Assembly: GCF_030867145.1 (NCBI RefSeq)
Contig: NC_134414.1
Location: forward strand, 64,763,397-64,827,396
Reading direction: 5' to 3'
Origin: Opisthocomus hoazin
Lineage: Eukaryota; Chordata; Aves; Opisthocomiformes; Opisthocomidae
DNA length: 64,000 nt
Shown in pieces: positions 1 through 57,500 of this stretch (positions are counted from its first letter, which is position 1; each line of letters opens with the position of its first letter). Position numbers and translations under genes: made by a program. The notes below the pieces were generated by a model, which ran no database searches, had not been told where the DNA came from, and saw only the letters and a list, made by a program, of their open reading frames with translations.

Positions 1-3000
1 CACGGCTGCACCCACCACTACCATGAGACAGTGGGCACCTTGCGGACTAGCCCCAGGCCAGCCAGCTAGCAGTCAGTGGTGACGGTGAGCCAGCAGGCTC
101 CTGCTAGGCCTTGCCTACTGGCTTCTTCAGGTGAAAAGAAAACTAATGTCTGCAGGGAAGCTCTGTAAATGTTTCCTGAAAGATGATTTTATGCATCTTA
201 CATTCTGCCTTTGCTGCTGGCCATTGCACAGCTTTCACAGGGCTCGCAACCATAGTGGGGCTCTCCCAAGGAGCGATGCCCAGGAAAACACACCCAGATC
301 CCCCTCAACCGCAGTGTTCTCTCCTTCCTCCTTCTTATGTGCCCTTGCTGCCCCCATCCTCTACCCACTGCGCGACTCTAACTTCGCAGCAGCCTCCTTA
401 CATTTATCAACAGGATGATCACAGAAGTTTCCAGGAATCTGGAAACTTTTAGGAATCTGGAATCCAGCAATCTGCTGACCCTTAACTTCCTCCCCCATAA
501 ATAAATATTGGGTGGAAATGGAAAAGGGTAATGGAAGGTTTTTACTCTGGTTTAGGCTCCAGATTATATTTTTCTGCTGGTAGGTATCCCACTGTGCACA
601 GGAGAGAAAATCTTTCACCCCTTTTCTTAGCACACAGAAGCTGAGCAATGCAGGCGGTGTTTAACTGTAACGCTGAACGCAACAGGCAGTCACGGCAGCA
701 AGTGGTGAGGCAGCGGTCCCTCGCATGCTCACAGGTTGTGTGCCAGTTCCCAGACGTCGCTTAGCAGCAAATTTCAGATGCAGATGTGCACTGAGGATTT
801 TAAATGAAATTCATATGCATTTCAAGTCAACTAATCCCTTGGTGAGACAGCTTACCCGGCAAATATTTCGATACGGCATAAAGTCGTGTGGTTTATGTTG
901 GATGAACACTTGAGGGGGAAGCCCCAAATAACCAGCGTAACCAGTAATGTGAAGCAAAGATGAGGGCATGTAACTGTATGCGGGTGAACCACAACTGGAC
1001 AAGTCACTGCACGCAGCTGGGTATGGTACGCATGTGGGCATGTGAAATGGAAATAAACTGCAGCAGCTTAAAGTGCCTGTTGAGGAGGGACACCACGGGC
1101 TCACTGCAGCCAAAGGGAAACTTCATGCTGCTTTTGGTGGATGGTGTGTACCATCCTGTGCTTTTTTCCCCTTCTCTCCCTCTTACTGTAAAAATTGTTA
1201 TGAAAACATAACCCCAAGCACTCCCAGCTTTTCATGCTAAAGCACAGAAAGAAAGCTGTGCTTTCAAATATTTGTCAAAATGATTAACTATCCATCAACA
1301 AAATATCATCTGTAACGGTATTTCTCATCCAACTACAGCTTGTGAGTGAACATATGTAGATGCTTACAGTCAGGAAAAGAAGATCCAGAAATAAAAAGCA
1401 GGCATCACAAAAAGCAGGTGTCACCATTCAAATTATTGAGCATAATTTCTGTGTCCAGGAAATGAAATACGCATTTATTTTGTGGCACAAGATTTCTGAC
1501 ATCCTTAGCTATTTGTTTCTCCAACTTTCGGAGACAGATTTTGAAAATGGTGTCACTCCTGGGAATTGAAATGCAAATGTAAGCTGCATTCCAGCTGACA
1601 TGCAAATACCACAATCATTGGAGGCAGAGAAAACGAAATGTTGTTGCTAAGTTAATCTTCTATTACAGCTTCCGCACACATCATATACAAGTGGGAATGC
1701 AAATGTCACTAGTTGCCCGAAAAGTCATGCTTCCACAAACAAAATAAAGCATTTTTTTGGTAAGTACTACAAGGTTAATGAAAGGTCCCTTGTCATACAA
1801 TGATGTTAGAAAGTTCTTGTCACTGTGGTATCTAAATACTCTACAAAGCAAAAAAACCCCCAAACTTCTAGCACAAAGACGATCAACCTCCTAATCTTGG
1901 TTTGTGTGTGCATGTGCAGACAGCCAACCTGAAGTAACGCCAGCCCTCTAGTGTTAAAAAGGAGTTTAAGCTTGTCACAGTTTTGCAATACCTCCGTAGA
2001 AGGCTCAGCTATCGAAAATTGTTGAAATGGCCTGTCTTTGGCATCTCTGACTGTCCAGCTCAGGGGGAATACAACCTTTGCTTACAAATGTGGATGACTG
2101 AACAGATATTAGAATAAAACACCGTACCTAGATTGGCTCAGAAAACCATTTCCATGGATAGTACCAAGACCTTTTCCTACTGAAAAGTATGGATTTACTT
2201 GAAAGAAGAAAGGCTTGGTGAAAGCAGTCTGAGTCCAAGCTGGCTGCTTGTGTCTAAAAGTGCAGTAAGACAGAGACGGGTGCACCCGGCTCCGAGGGCA
2301 CATGGCAGGAGCTGTACAGCCACACCGCATGGGCTGCGACCCTCTGCAGAAGCCCCGTCACATCACGGCACATACCCTGGGCCCCATTTGGTGTTTGTGG
2401 GGGCCTAGTAAAATCTAATCATCATATTCGTTGTCTGTTTCGTTCAGCTCAGTTGTCTGGGATACGGCAAGGAATGCACTGCGCTGGCCACAGCGTGAAA
2501 CTGAGAGCTCTGATGTCCTGCGTGCTCCTGGCATGGCATGGGGGCTTGTAGGGACGCTCGGGGCTACATCGTACCCAAGGGCTGCACAAGGTGGAGGGAG
2601 CCATGCCCGGCACAGTCTCACCCCAAATGTCTCCCGGGGAGTGGTTCCTGGTGTAAATCACCCCAAACTGCCCAACAATGCCTTGGGGCAAACTGATTGG
2701 AGTGGCGCAGGGCAGGGCTGGGGCTGTGCCAGTGGCAGGCAGCGTGGATGCGCAGGGAGCAGGGTGCACGCCGCTCCTCAGACGGCTTTTGTTTAGCACC
2801 TCAGCGGCTCCCAGAGATCTTAAGAAAGGCTTCCTCTACACAAAGGAGTTACAACCATACAATCAAAGGTTTGGTTTTAAAACCAATTAAGAAGGGTGAT
2901 GTGTAGACCTGTGGGAGCACTCCTGCCATTAGAATAAAACCAAGGTTATTCAGGTTTTAACACAGATTAACAGAAAAAATCTTTAAACTGAAATAAGCAT

Positions 3001-4040
3001 TTCCACAGGTATTCAGACTGATTTAGAGCAATCAACTTGCAACAACAGGTTAAATTTAAGCTGGTGCAACTTCCTCATGTAGACAAGGCCTTACAGGTAC
3101 CTGCTGAATTGACGAATGCATATGAAGTTGAAATACAACTATAGGCCAAGGTCAGAGAAGTGTTCTTGCTGTTGCTGATCCAATTAAGATGAAGGATTTA
3201 ATACCTGGCTTTTTAAACCTAGAGTATTTTACAGAGCTTAGAAGAAGAAGCAACCGGGTGAAGAGTTAAACCAGCCAAGTTCAGGGCATTGTATTTTCCG
3301 CTGGAAACTGAAAAAACGCTAGAGCTAGCTATGAGCAACTGCATTTGGGACCTTCTCCCTCACAGCAGCTAAAACAGTTCACCGGATTGTGTCCTCAGGA
3401 GCGTCCGCAGCACAGGAGTGGATAAATTGCACGCCTAACATCACCACTCTGAGAATTTTGGCAGAAAAGCCGAGGCAAGCCTTGCTGCCCCAGCTCGGCT
3501 GCTCTCAGCCGCCCCAGCTCTGTGCTGCCTGAGTGGTCCCTTTCCTGGCAGAGCAGCCTGAGGGGCCCTGCATCTGCTCGGTGGAGCTTGAACTCCCCTC
3601 CATGGTGGCTGTGGTGGAAAAGCCAGGTTTTGCCATGGAGGGCAGAGGCACAGGCACCTGTTTGCATCTACCAGCTTTAGTTGCTGCCAACAGTAGGGCG
3701 GGCAGGGCCAGCTGTGCCTACAGGGACACCGCAAAACTCACCGCCATGTGTCTGGTCATGCTGGAGGAGATGGCAGGCAGCTGAGGAGGAACTGGGAAAA
3801 GCGATTATTTTTTTTCCTTGGTGATGATTAGTTTTTGTAATACTTGAAGTGCTGAGGAAGAAGACCCACAGTGATGTCAGCAAACCAATGTTTTGACTGA
3901 ATCAACTTCAGCAAATTAAGCAAAATATTCATCATTGAGCAGTTTTTAACACACCGATAACCAAGGCAGTGTTCCTCCTTTCCCTGCATGCCATTTTTCT
4001 GTATGACATTGTTCTTACGCCAAATACAAAAATCTATAGG
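1..4040. other. Intergenic flank downstream of NALCN, no gene seen
   Basis: No coding exon or RNA gene could be supported. Two patches (about 2270-2780 and 3380-3790) are visibly richer in G+C than their surroundings and carry overlapping short open frames in several frames. Those frames resemble nothing I recognise. Confidence 0.6.
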
Positions 4041-4705
4041 AATCATAAAATCATAGAATGGTTTGGGTTGGAAGGGATCTTCAAAGATCGTCTAGTTCCA
4101 GCCCCCCTGCCATGGGCAGGGACATCTGTTTCTAGACCAAGTTGATCAGAGCCCCATCTTACTTTGAACACTTCCAGGGAGGGGCATCCACAACTTCTCT
4201 GGGCAACCTGCTCCAGTGCCTCACCACCCTCACAGTAAAGGATTTATTCCATGTGTCCAATCTGAATCTACCCTCTTTCAGTTTAAAACCATTAACCCTT
4301 GTCTTGTCACTACAGGCCCTTGTAAAAAGTCTCTCTCTGCCTTTCTTTTAGGCCCCCTTTATATGTTGAAAGGCTGCAATAAGGTCTCCCCAGAGCCTTC
4401 TCCAGGCTGAACAGCCCCAACTCTCTCAGCCTTTCCTCATAGCAGAGGTGCTCCAGCCCTCGGATCATTTTTGTGGCCTCCTCTGGACCCGATCCAACAG
4501 GTCTGTGTCTTTCCTGTGCTGAGGGCTCCAGAGCTGGATGCAGGACTCCAGATGGGGTCTCACCAGAGCAGAGCAGAGGGGCAGAATCATCTCCTTGACC
4601 TGCTGGCCACGCTTCTCTTGATGCAGCCCAGTATACGGCTGGCCTTCTGGGCTGTGAGTGCACATTGCTGACTCATGTCCTGTTTTTCATCCACGAGGAT
4701 GAACT
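4041..4705 (-). repeat. CR1 LINE 3' fragment (minus strand)
   Basis: The plus strand begins with the inverted CR1 tail (repeated AATCATA units) followed by GGTTTGGGTTGGAAGGGAT. The minus strand encodes decayed pieces of the ORF2 C-terminus, with [20 protein letters not shown] and LYWAA-type degraded segments split by frameshifts. It is 5'-truncated and inactive, of the subfamily whose tail reads ATTCTATGATT. Confidence 0.9.
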
Positions 4706-5050
4706 TTTTCGTGGTAGACATAACAAACAAATCTGGGTGAAATTTTGTGCACGACAAAAATTCATGGGGAAAATCAGTTTTTCATTGACCAAAATATTGA
4801 CAATTTTAAGTCAAACATAGCAAAAAGGTTTTGATGCCATTTTAAAGTAAAAAGAAGAGACAAAGCATGAAAACATTTCAAAACTGAGGTGCATTTGAGA
4901 AATGGGCATATTAAGAAAAAGGTAAAACATTTTTTTTGTTTTCTTAGCTTGGTCAGAACAACTGAGAAGCTTGTCTTTATGTAGGAAGATAGATTTTTTT
5001 TTAATACCTTCTAAAATGGAAAAAACCCTCAAAACCCAACAGCCAAGTAA

Positions 5051-5153
5051 CTCCTCCTTCTATCTTCTTCTTATTTCTTTTTCCTTTTTCTGTTTTCTTT
5101 TTTCTTTTTCTTTCTCTTTTTCTTTTTCACTTTTTTTTTCCTTTCTTGTTTTC
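5051..5153. repeat. Pyrimidine-rich tract, (CTTTTT)n-like
   Basis: About 100 bases nearly all C or T on the plus strand, made of imperfect CTTTTT/CTTTCT units. The other strand is a purine run. It is low-complexity and could adopt non-B structure. Confidence 0.85.
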
Positions 5154-7531
5154 CAACGTGCAGTAAACAGACTCCCCAGGCAGTATGAATTTAGAAAATG
5201 TGAGAGATGAAAGCACCTGATCCATAGAACATGTAGTTCTGTGGAATGGGTGCTGAGATAAAAAAGCAAGACTCATTACCCTTATAAACTGGTATCAGGC
5301 ACATTATAACAAAATCACAGCTGTGTTGAATCCTCCATTTCTTTGGAACATGTATTGAGAACACAGAGTACGCTAAGGCACTGTCCACCTTACATGCAGT
5401 TGGGGAGCAAAACCTAAAAGAAAACCAGAATACAGGGCACGAGAGAGGATGTGACTTCGAGTTTCTCTGCCAATGAACTCAAGGGCAAACCCTCTTCTCT
5501 TATTTTTGGGGCTGAATGTGCTCACAAACAGTAATCGCACCGCAGTGACTTGCATCATGTGGAGGATCCCATTAGAACTTGACTGCCCAAGTCTCTATGA
5601 CTTACTGATGCCTATCTGGTATAAACCAGTTTGTTTCCAACTTTGACAAAAGTTTTTCTGAAACAAAACAATGCCCGTTGAAACACTGGAGGCTTGTGCC
5701 ACTGGTGGCTGCTGCTTGAAGAAAAGGCTGATGTCAACACCTCTTCAGGCTGAAAGACAGGTGTTTTTTCCTTTTCTACTTGTACTTAGACATTTCTTGC
5801 CTTTCCAGTAAGCTGGCTGTTTAGGAAACACAGCTTTGTAGGTGCCCAAGTAATTTGCCTAAACTCCCCAGTGCAGATATGCAAGTCAGGCAAAAGCATG
5901 AAACCAGTAAGGGTACTGGAACGAGTATCTGAGACAGGCATCTGCGGAAGGGGGATAGAATGGCACTGCCTGTACATTTATCTCACTGATGGGTTAATAA
6001 CTTGGTGCTTAGAGGCTCTTCATCGAGAACAATGGGCAACAGCTGCTAATGTCGTCTGACACATGCACCCTTGGGATGAAGAGGAAGGTTAATTGAATTC
6101 TAGCGAGGCTTCCTTTGTGTTGCAGAGCAATTGGACAAATCAGAGCAGCCAGCTACCCAGCATCAGCCTATGCGTGGTGGCAAGTTCATCTGCAGTGTGA
6201 CTAAACTGCCTTCAACAGAAGGAATAAATTTAGCCTCCTAAAGCTAAATTCAGGGAGACTGAGATAATCCTATTGGTAATTTTGACTGACAGCTCAGGCC
6301 AGTGTTTGTTTTCACTTGTCGAAATGTTGTAGGAGAAGGAGCAGGCATTCTTGGATGGGAGGTTTAGCACACATCTTGCTTGCTGGGGCTCCAAATGTCC
6401 TGTTACAACAGTGTGAACTCTTCTGCTTCAGTTATTCGTGGATATCCTTATCTGCGCAATAACAAGAGCTGTGGGCATGTTGTGAATAAAAGAAGAGAAC
6501 AAATAAGATTATTCACAAAGTCATTCACTTGCTTTTGGCATCTAAATCTTGGCTTCTGAGAATCTGTGATACTGGTCTTTGAATGCAGACAATGTTGAAT
6601 GTAATGTTATTTTGAAGATGTTTACGCGTGATTGGTCCTCATTAGCTAAAACAATGATGGTATTTCCAGCTTGTCAGATAAAAGTGTACTTTATGTTTTT
6701 AGCTCGTAATTCAGCTGGCTATCTTCCAGTAGTAAATGGTTTCAGGTTATTAATTTCTTCACTACAAAAGTGATTTTCTGAAATCTGACCTGACTTTGGA
6801 ATGATATTGAGCTACATCTTTGCTGCACGTTCTCAGGCTTCCCACAAGCTGTGTTTTATTCAAGCACTGACATCATGTACTACACTTCTTGCCCACCCAA
6901 GCCACAAAGACTTTTACAACTTGCTTCCTACGGAACAGAGCTCTCTTAGTGGATGAAAAGGAGTCTTTTCATTTGTACAGGGTAACTCTAGATTTAATTC
7001 CAGGAGCCAAGGGCATTGTGGGTGGTAATATTCCCCTGGCAATTTTTTTGTTTACCTTTGTCTAGGGTCTGCTCTTGTTTGAACTTTCTCTCTGGCTGTC
7101 TGGACTGACTCTGACTTCCTGATGCACCGTTCCCTCTTTGTCACTCCCCATTGTTTACGCAGAGGCTGTTTGAACTTCCATTGTTTTTCAACTCTCCTCT
7201 CTGCTTCTTCACCTTCATGTGCAAATGTGCACTGGTTGCTCTGCTGCAGAGTAGAAGGCTACCACTTTCCTTAGTTATGTCAGGGGTGCCATACTAAAGA
7301 GGTTTTCACCGTAACCTAGTAGCCTGGGTGCTCTAGTACGTATTATTTTCGTATCTTTGTAACTTCATTTCTCTATCTGCAAAAGTTAAATGGGGGAATA
7401 AACAGGTGAGCATTGCTTTCTCAGAGCCAGCTTGCTGATTAAATTAGATGGTCTAGGGATCTCCAGTGTTTTGGAAGACATTGGACGGCAGTCTCGGAAA
7501 CCATTACAATATTTCCACCACAAATTTCCCT

Positions 7532-7582
7532 CTGACACACACAAAGACACACAGACACTCTCTGTCTCTTTCTCTCTCATCC
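7532..7582. repeat. Imperfect CA then CT/GT microsatellite-like tract
   Basis: A run of ACACACA and AGACACACAGACA units passes into CTCTCTGTCTCTTTCTCTCTC. It is simple-sequence DNA with interruptions, and no function is implied. Confidence 0.75.
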
Positions 7583-7702
7583 AGGCTGTAAAGCAAACAA
7601 AGAAAGGGAGTTAAATAAAAATAAATAATGAACAGTCCTATTTAGTCCCATTTTTTGACTGAGACCTCCTGTGGCAGTACTGATGAGATTGGTTGCTGGA
7701 CT

Positions 7703-8062
7703 TCACAGAATAGTAGGGGTTGGAAGCGACCTCTGTGGGTCATCTAGTCCAACCCTCCTGCCGAAGCAGGGTCACCTACAGCAGGCTGCACAGGACCTTG
7801 TCCAGGCGGGTCTTGAATATCTCCAGAGAAGGACACTCCACAACCTCCCTGTGCAGCCTGTTCCAGTGCTCCGTCACCCTCAGAGGGAAGAAGTTCTTCC
7901 TCATGTTCAGACGGAACTTCCTGTGCTTCAGTTTGTGCCCATTGTCCCTTGTCCTGTCGCTGGGCACCACTGAAAAGAGCTTGGCCCCATCCTCCTGACA
8001 CCCACCCTTCAGATATTTGTAAGCATTTATAAGGTCCCCTCGCAGCCTTCTCTTCTTCAGAC
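7703..8062 (-). repeat. CR1 LINE 3' fragment (minus strand)
   Basis: It starts with the inverted tail TCACAGAATAGTAGGGGTTGG and is a close relative of the element at 35544. The minus strand encodes the ORF2 C-terminal remnant ([39 protein letters not shown]). It is 5'-truncated and lies about 150 bp beyond the inferred NALCN 3' end, in the same orientation as the gene. Confidence 0.92.
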
Positions 8063-8214
8063 TTCTCACCAAAAAAACAAACGCCGTCCAACTAGAAGAG
8101 TTTGAAAGCACCTCTTTAAACAATCCTGTACAAACCACACACCTAGCCACTGTGCAGCATTATCACAGATGAGCCAGATATAGCGAATGCAGTTGGAATG
8201 AAAACCAGAGGGAG

Positions 8215-10290
8215 GAATATGGCTTAAAGCAACTCACTTTTATTGACAGAGTACTGTAAGGCAAGGAAAAAATGTTTGTCAGATTTTTTAAAAAGAAGAT
8301 TTGCAGCAAGAATGATTCAGAAAGATCTGCAGTTCAATATATTATTGAACTTTCAAAGATACTATCTTTTATAAATCCAATATTTATCTTTTTGTTGTAT
8401 ATACAAAAGCTCAACTTAAGCACAAAACAACACAAAAGAAGGGATTTGCATATGAAGTTTTGTTGATGGTTCATAATCTAGTAAACAAGAGAATGCACAT
8501 GTTCTGTTACTATAGAGTTACACTTGACTAGATTTAAACTTAAATATACCCCAAAACACAAAAAAACCCCACAAAATACAGATGTGTTCAATATGACTAT
8601 TTTCAAAAAAGATCTAAACCATGTTCAACCATACACAGGGAACAAAACATTGATAGATGCCAAGAAAACTGTATTTTATGGCCAAACTCATTTTGCATTT
8701 ATGGTGAAGGCATCTGTGAAAACAACGATGTATTCTGACCATTCTACACTAATATTTTGGCCAGAAAACATTGCAAAGCACTGGCTTTTGTCTGCTTTTT
8801 AAAGGACATATTTTTTAAGTATTGATGTACATTAACTGTGATCCTCTTACAAGATTTCACATCAGGCCATGTCAGAACAACCTATCATTTCCATAGGAAA
8901 CAATGGTAACAGAAAGGTCCCAGCTATGCTAAAAAAACCCAGTTGGGCCCAAGCTACAAAATCTGCAACCTCTTAGTTCCTCCCTGAGGGAAGGGTGCAT
9001 TTTTACTCCATATTTTCAGACAGCATTAAATTCTGAAACTAACAAACTCTGCTGCATTTTGTGGCTTTTCTTCCCCACCTCTGTATCTATAGCATTGGCC
9101 TTTCACTTGAAAAACTTTTATGAAAGGGATAGCTGCTTCTTCACAAGCGATAACGTAGCACTATTTGTGCTTCATAAAACAAAAGAAGTCTAACAGGCCA
9201 AAATACGATGCGATGCATTGGGATAAAAGGGACAAAAGTACTTAACCACAGTACAGTGTCATGCCTTAGCTTTGCAGGGCTGTAGCATGAGTAGTAACAC
9301 GGGTAAGTAAAATTCACTTCTACCTATACAGGCAAAACTGAACTGTATTTTAAAAGCCATACAATACTACTCTGTAATTAGAACCTCCAACATGCTAATT
9401 TTTATCACACAGACAAGAAGAAAGTTATCTTACGACTACACAAGGAAATGGGACCCAATTAACAGATGAACAATGACACCATACATATATGTAACCAGTA
9501 CATTCTGAAAATGAAGCATAACCCATGTTTTTCACATGGAAGTCTTTTGCTGGATGCTTAAATGCACAGTTTTCATCTCTTTTCAATTTTTTTTTCCCTG
9601 TTTTCTCTATGAAAATCAAGCTCTTTGCATAATTAACCAAACCCCAAAGACATTTACACTTTAAAAGCCAATTCTTTCAACCTTCTGATTTTAAAATGTG
9701 TTATCCCATGTCTTGCATATTTTAAAAAAAGGCCCAGAAAGAGCTTAGAATTGTAACTCAGAGTCTGTACTTCGTAAAAATACTTCCCTTGAACATGAAG
9801 TCAGTGCTGACCTCTTCAGGTCATTTGTGAATAATAAAAGCTTTCTAAAGAAATGTTACTAAATAGGAACTTACGGAAAACACAAAAAGAAGAAATACAT
9901 TACCCCTGTATTGTGAAGTGTTGCCACTTTAAAGTACCGTATAGATTGAAGAAAAACACAGAGCTGCGTATATCAAAATACGTTTTCATTATGCAGCTAC
10001 AGAACATATGAAATCTCTCAATGCTCTGTCGCTAAAGGCGATACAGTCTCTCTGGCTTTGTTAGTACTGCTATTGTATACAGGTTTCTTGAAATACTGTT
10101 AGTACCTATAGAGGCTAATTCTTACATATAAGTGTGTGCTATGCTTCATATGGCAGAAGGACAAGCATTTGAAAAAATTTCTGACACTGATTTTAAAGAA
10201 ATTGTACATCACACAGCGTCTTCAATTCTAAACATAGAAAATCAGATTGTACTTGAAGTTGTTGTTGTTGCAGTATGACTTAAATTTTTC
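8215..10290 (-). other. NALCN: NALCN 3' UTR (probable extent)
   Basis: AT-rich, non-repetitive sequence of about 2.07 kb directly after the stop codon. Reading the sense strand from the stop, the first and only AATAAA I find is at 8244-8239. A cleavage site 10-30 nt further on would fall near 8229-8209, followed by a T-rich stretch. The 3' boundary is inferred from the signal only. Alternative shorter 3' ends using variant signals are possible. Confidence 0.55.
8239..8244 (-). promoter_or_regulatory. NALCN: Candidate NALCN polyadenylation signal (AATAAA)
   Basis: The plus strand reads TTTATT, so the sense strand reads AATAAA, about 2.05 kb after the stop codon. I found no other TTTATT between 8245 and 10290. 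The downstream sense sequence includes a GT/T-rich run near 8195-8180, as expected for a cleavage site. Confidence 0.5.
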
Positions 10291-54512
<44,222 letters not shown>

Positions 54513-57500
54513 CTACAAAATTAAGAAAAAGACACTGTATTTTTTAATCGCTGTAAAATGTACCATGTATTTGATAGACTAATGAAACACTATGGTGCTG
54601 AGTATATGCAGAATTAAACCCATAATGTTCTCTGTAATAAAGCTGTTTTTCACAGTCTGTGGCAGAAGTGTCCTCTTCCAGGAAAAGGGTGGTGGAAAAG
54701 ATCAAAACATAGAACAAATTCCTTGAGAAATATGTAAGATCCTTGTCTTATCTTACAGCATTTGGTCTCCCCATCCCATTCCTTAGCTAGTTCTCGGTGC
54801 AAAGAAGCAGGTAGTTTTGTTGTCCAGCACTAACATTATTCCCTTTGTTACAGATTTCTTTTCTTCCTTGGTTGGCCAAGTCACACCTTTGTCTTGATCC
54901 TTGCTACTCCTCCTCCACTTTGGATTTTGACTGGGCTGGCTCATACTCTGGAGACACCTTGACTATACAGGAGAGTCAGATAACAAAGCTTAGATGTCTC
55001 ATTTCAGCGCCTAGAGTTAGGTGAGGTGAAAGCATATCTCCTGTTTTTCCTGAAACCAGGCCTGCCTGCCTGTTCTTGTCCTTGCCCTTTTCACTATCAT
55101 TTTTTTTACTTTTCCTTTTTTCCCTCAACGTAGAACAAAAAAACATGGTGAGCAAAATGTATTTGCGCTTGCCTCTGGTCATGAACAGTGTTTTAGGCAT
55201 ATTCTTGTGAACAGGACTTACTGGACATTAAACGAGGGACTGAGATACAAGAAAAAACAAGCACTTAGCTCCTACCCAAGTAGTAACAAACATGGCAAAT
55301 CAAAGAACGAATCACACCTGAAGAATTTAGCTGAGGAATTGCACCTGTGATCAACAGAGAGCCTCTGGCAGGCACCTTGTAAGACTTAACTCTGTCAACT
55401 GTTTGGAGATTGTTATCTTGGAGCAAAGAGTTGAGAGAGATTTGGCAGCTCCTAGCAAGATGTGCCCTGTTTTTGATTGCTCTGAAATGGAATCTTTAAG
55501 CACATTTCTTTAAAACTACTTATTATAAATATTGGATTTGTTTAATTGATCTGTGTCCGACCTAAGGATATAAGTAATAGATTTCTAAAACACTACCTCA
55601 AATCCAGAGTCACTTGACAAACAATTTTGCTAGAACTTCTCTCAAGACTCAGATTGACTCATTCACAGTAAGATGTCTTTGGAGAAAAATAGAAGCCTAG
55701 AAAATACCTTAAAACTTGTTAATTATACTGGCTGTCCTTAATAAAACGGCTACTGCTTTTTAAGCCACACCTGTAACAGCAAGCTACAACCTCTTTCCTA
55801 AGGCTTGCCTTTTCAAGTGTGGCCCCTTTAACCTTTCTCAAGTCCTAACCCATCTCTGTACAGGCTGTGGAAGTAAGAACATAGATGATTTGAAAACACC
55901 ACTATTTTGAGATTCTGTGGGTTCCTTAAAAAAACTGCAACTTGCAAACTGAAATAAAGCATGCAACACTTCAGAATGTAGTTTGGAAAATAAGGTACTG
56001 GAATTTCAGGTAAGGTTAAAAAAATAGTAACCGAATTACTGAATATTTGAATATATATATAAAAAAATTGTTCCATTGCCTCGACATGGTTAACATCAAA
56101 ATAAACTGAAAATCACAGTATGAGATATACCATTATATTAAATATTGTGTAGGGGTAAATACTTCATATATGGAAACGTATTTGTGTAGGTTTTAACTCA
56201 CTTGCAGTACCTCAGCACAGGTTTAGAGGATTTATCAGCATGGAACCTTACTTTGGATTTAGATATAACTGACAATGGTGAAAGCAATGGCACCATTCTC
56301 ACATCTTTTTCTTCTAATGTCAGTGATTAGTAACTGGAATCCCAGATAATTGATTTTTCCCCATATCGGGATTGTGGAAAGCACCCTCCAAACCACAGGA
56401 GTATCTATCCTTTTGCAAGGTGTCAGCTAATGATTTTTTGGGGGCTCAACTAGGAACATCAAACTTATGGTGGAAAGGTGGAAAACAGCTTTTTTCAGTT
56501 GTTTTGTCCTGTTATAAATAATTGCTTTAGAATAATTGCAACTACATCAAACATCAGGGGGAAAAAAGTGTGCTGCCTACTAATGCGTCATGTCCACTTA
56601 TTTCTAATAATAATTCTTTGTGTGTTAACATCTTAGAAATTGAAAAGATTTCAAACACAGAAAGCATTAATTTTCTTTTAAATTTCCAGTTTTTGCTGAT
56701 CTGATTTCAGGAAAAACACTGAGGCAAATAACTTTTCCTGAAATTGTCTACGGCTGCCTATATGGCACAGGCCACTGCTATTAGGTGTTTAAAACAGGTG
56801 CCAAACCACCTCGGCATTAAGCGTGGCCCAAGCAGGGAAACTCGCCCAGGCTGTCAACACAGGAACGTGCCCTGGGAAAGCAGGAGCAAGGAGTCGACTT
56901 CTTTTCAAAGACTTTACAAGGAGGCTGAGTGCTTGTACAGACGTATTTAGAGCTTCCCAGGAATACATGAGAATATACAAGTTCCTATATTTTGGTGCCT
57001 AGGGATCTCAGTGGTCCTAAACGGAACTGATAATGCAACCCAGGCACTTCCAAGGATCATGGTTTCTGAAGATGCTGGTCTTCGTTGCTCTTCAGGACTT
57101 AGGAGTCCTTGCTTCAGCAGAACCCTGGTGAATTTATCTGAAATCTAAAATATCCAGAAGAAGCAATACAAGATAATGGTTTTAGATAGGCACAATTGAT
57201 CTGTTTCTCATATTTAAAGGAATCAGCAGTCAGTCAAACAGCAACATGCATATGTCAATATGCGTGTTGAAGAAAATCAGACATTGCTATAGATTTTTAA
57301 AATATGTGTCCTTATTTCTATATTAGATAAATAAACCAAACTGCTTTCCATTTAATTTTCCTAATTTTCATAGCACACCAGGCAAATGCGATGGAACTAT
57401 ACAAACAGAAAATGGGGGTGATGATCAGTATTTTGTTTAATTATGTCTAGATGCCACATACTGGTGTAGATGGAGGTTGGCAATTAAAACTTGTGATACC

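Larger units (their letters stand above)
4706..7702. other. Intergenic, no gene seen
   Basis: Single-copy AT-rich sequence apart from the pyrimidine tract at 5051-5153 and the CA/CT-rich tract at 7532-7582. No exon or RNA gene could be supported. Confidence 0.55.

Noticed and set aside
2431..2799. Overlapping frames of 116-121 codons on both strands
   Set aside because: They come from a G+C-rich patch with few stop codons. The frames on the two strands exclude each other and neither resembles a protein.
7744..8150. Frames of 100-124 codons on both strands
   Set aside because: These are CR1 sequence. The minus-strand frame is the LINE ORF2 remnant and the rest are shadows.
55210..55250. Possible micro-exon upstream of the first NALCN exon (TATCTCAG acceptor, GTAAGTCC donor, about 18 nt)
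   Set aside because: It fits no known NALCN residues at this position and sits beyond an exon that starts in phase 0. Chance splice-like sites of this quality are common.
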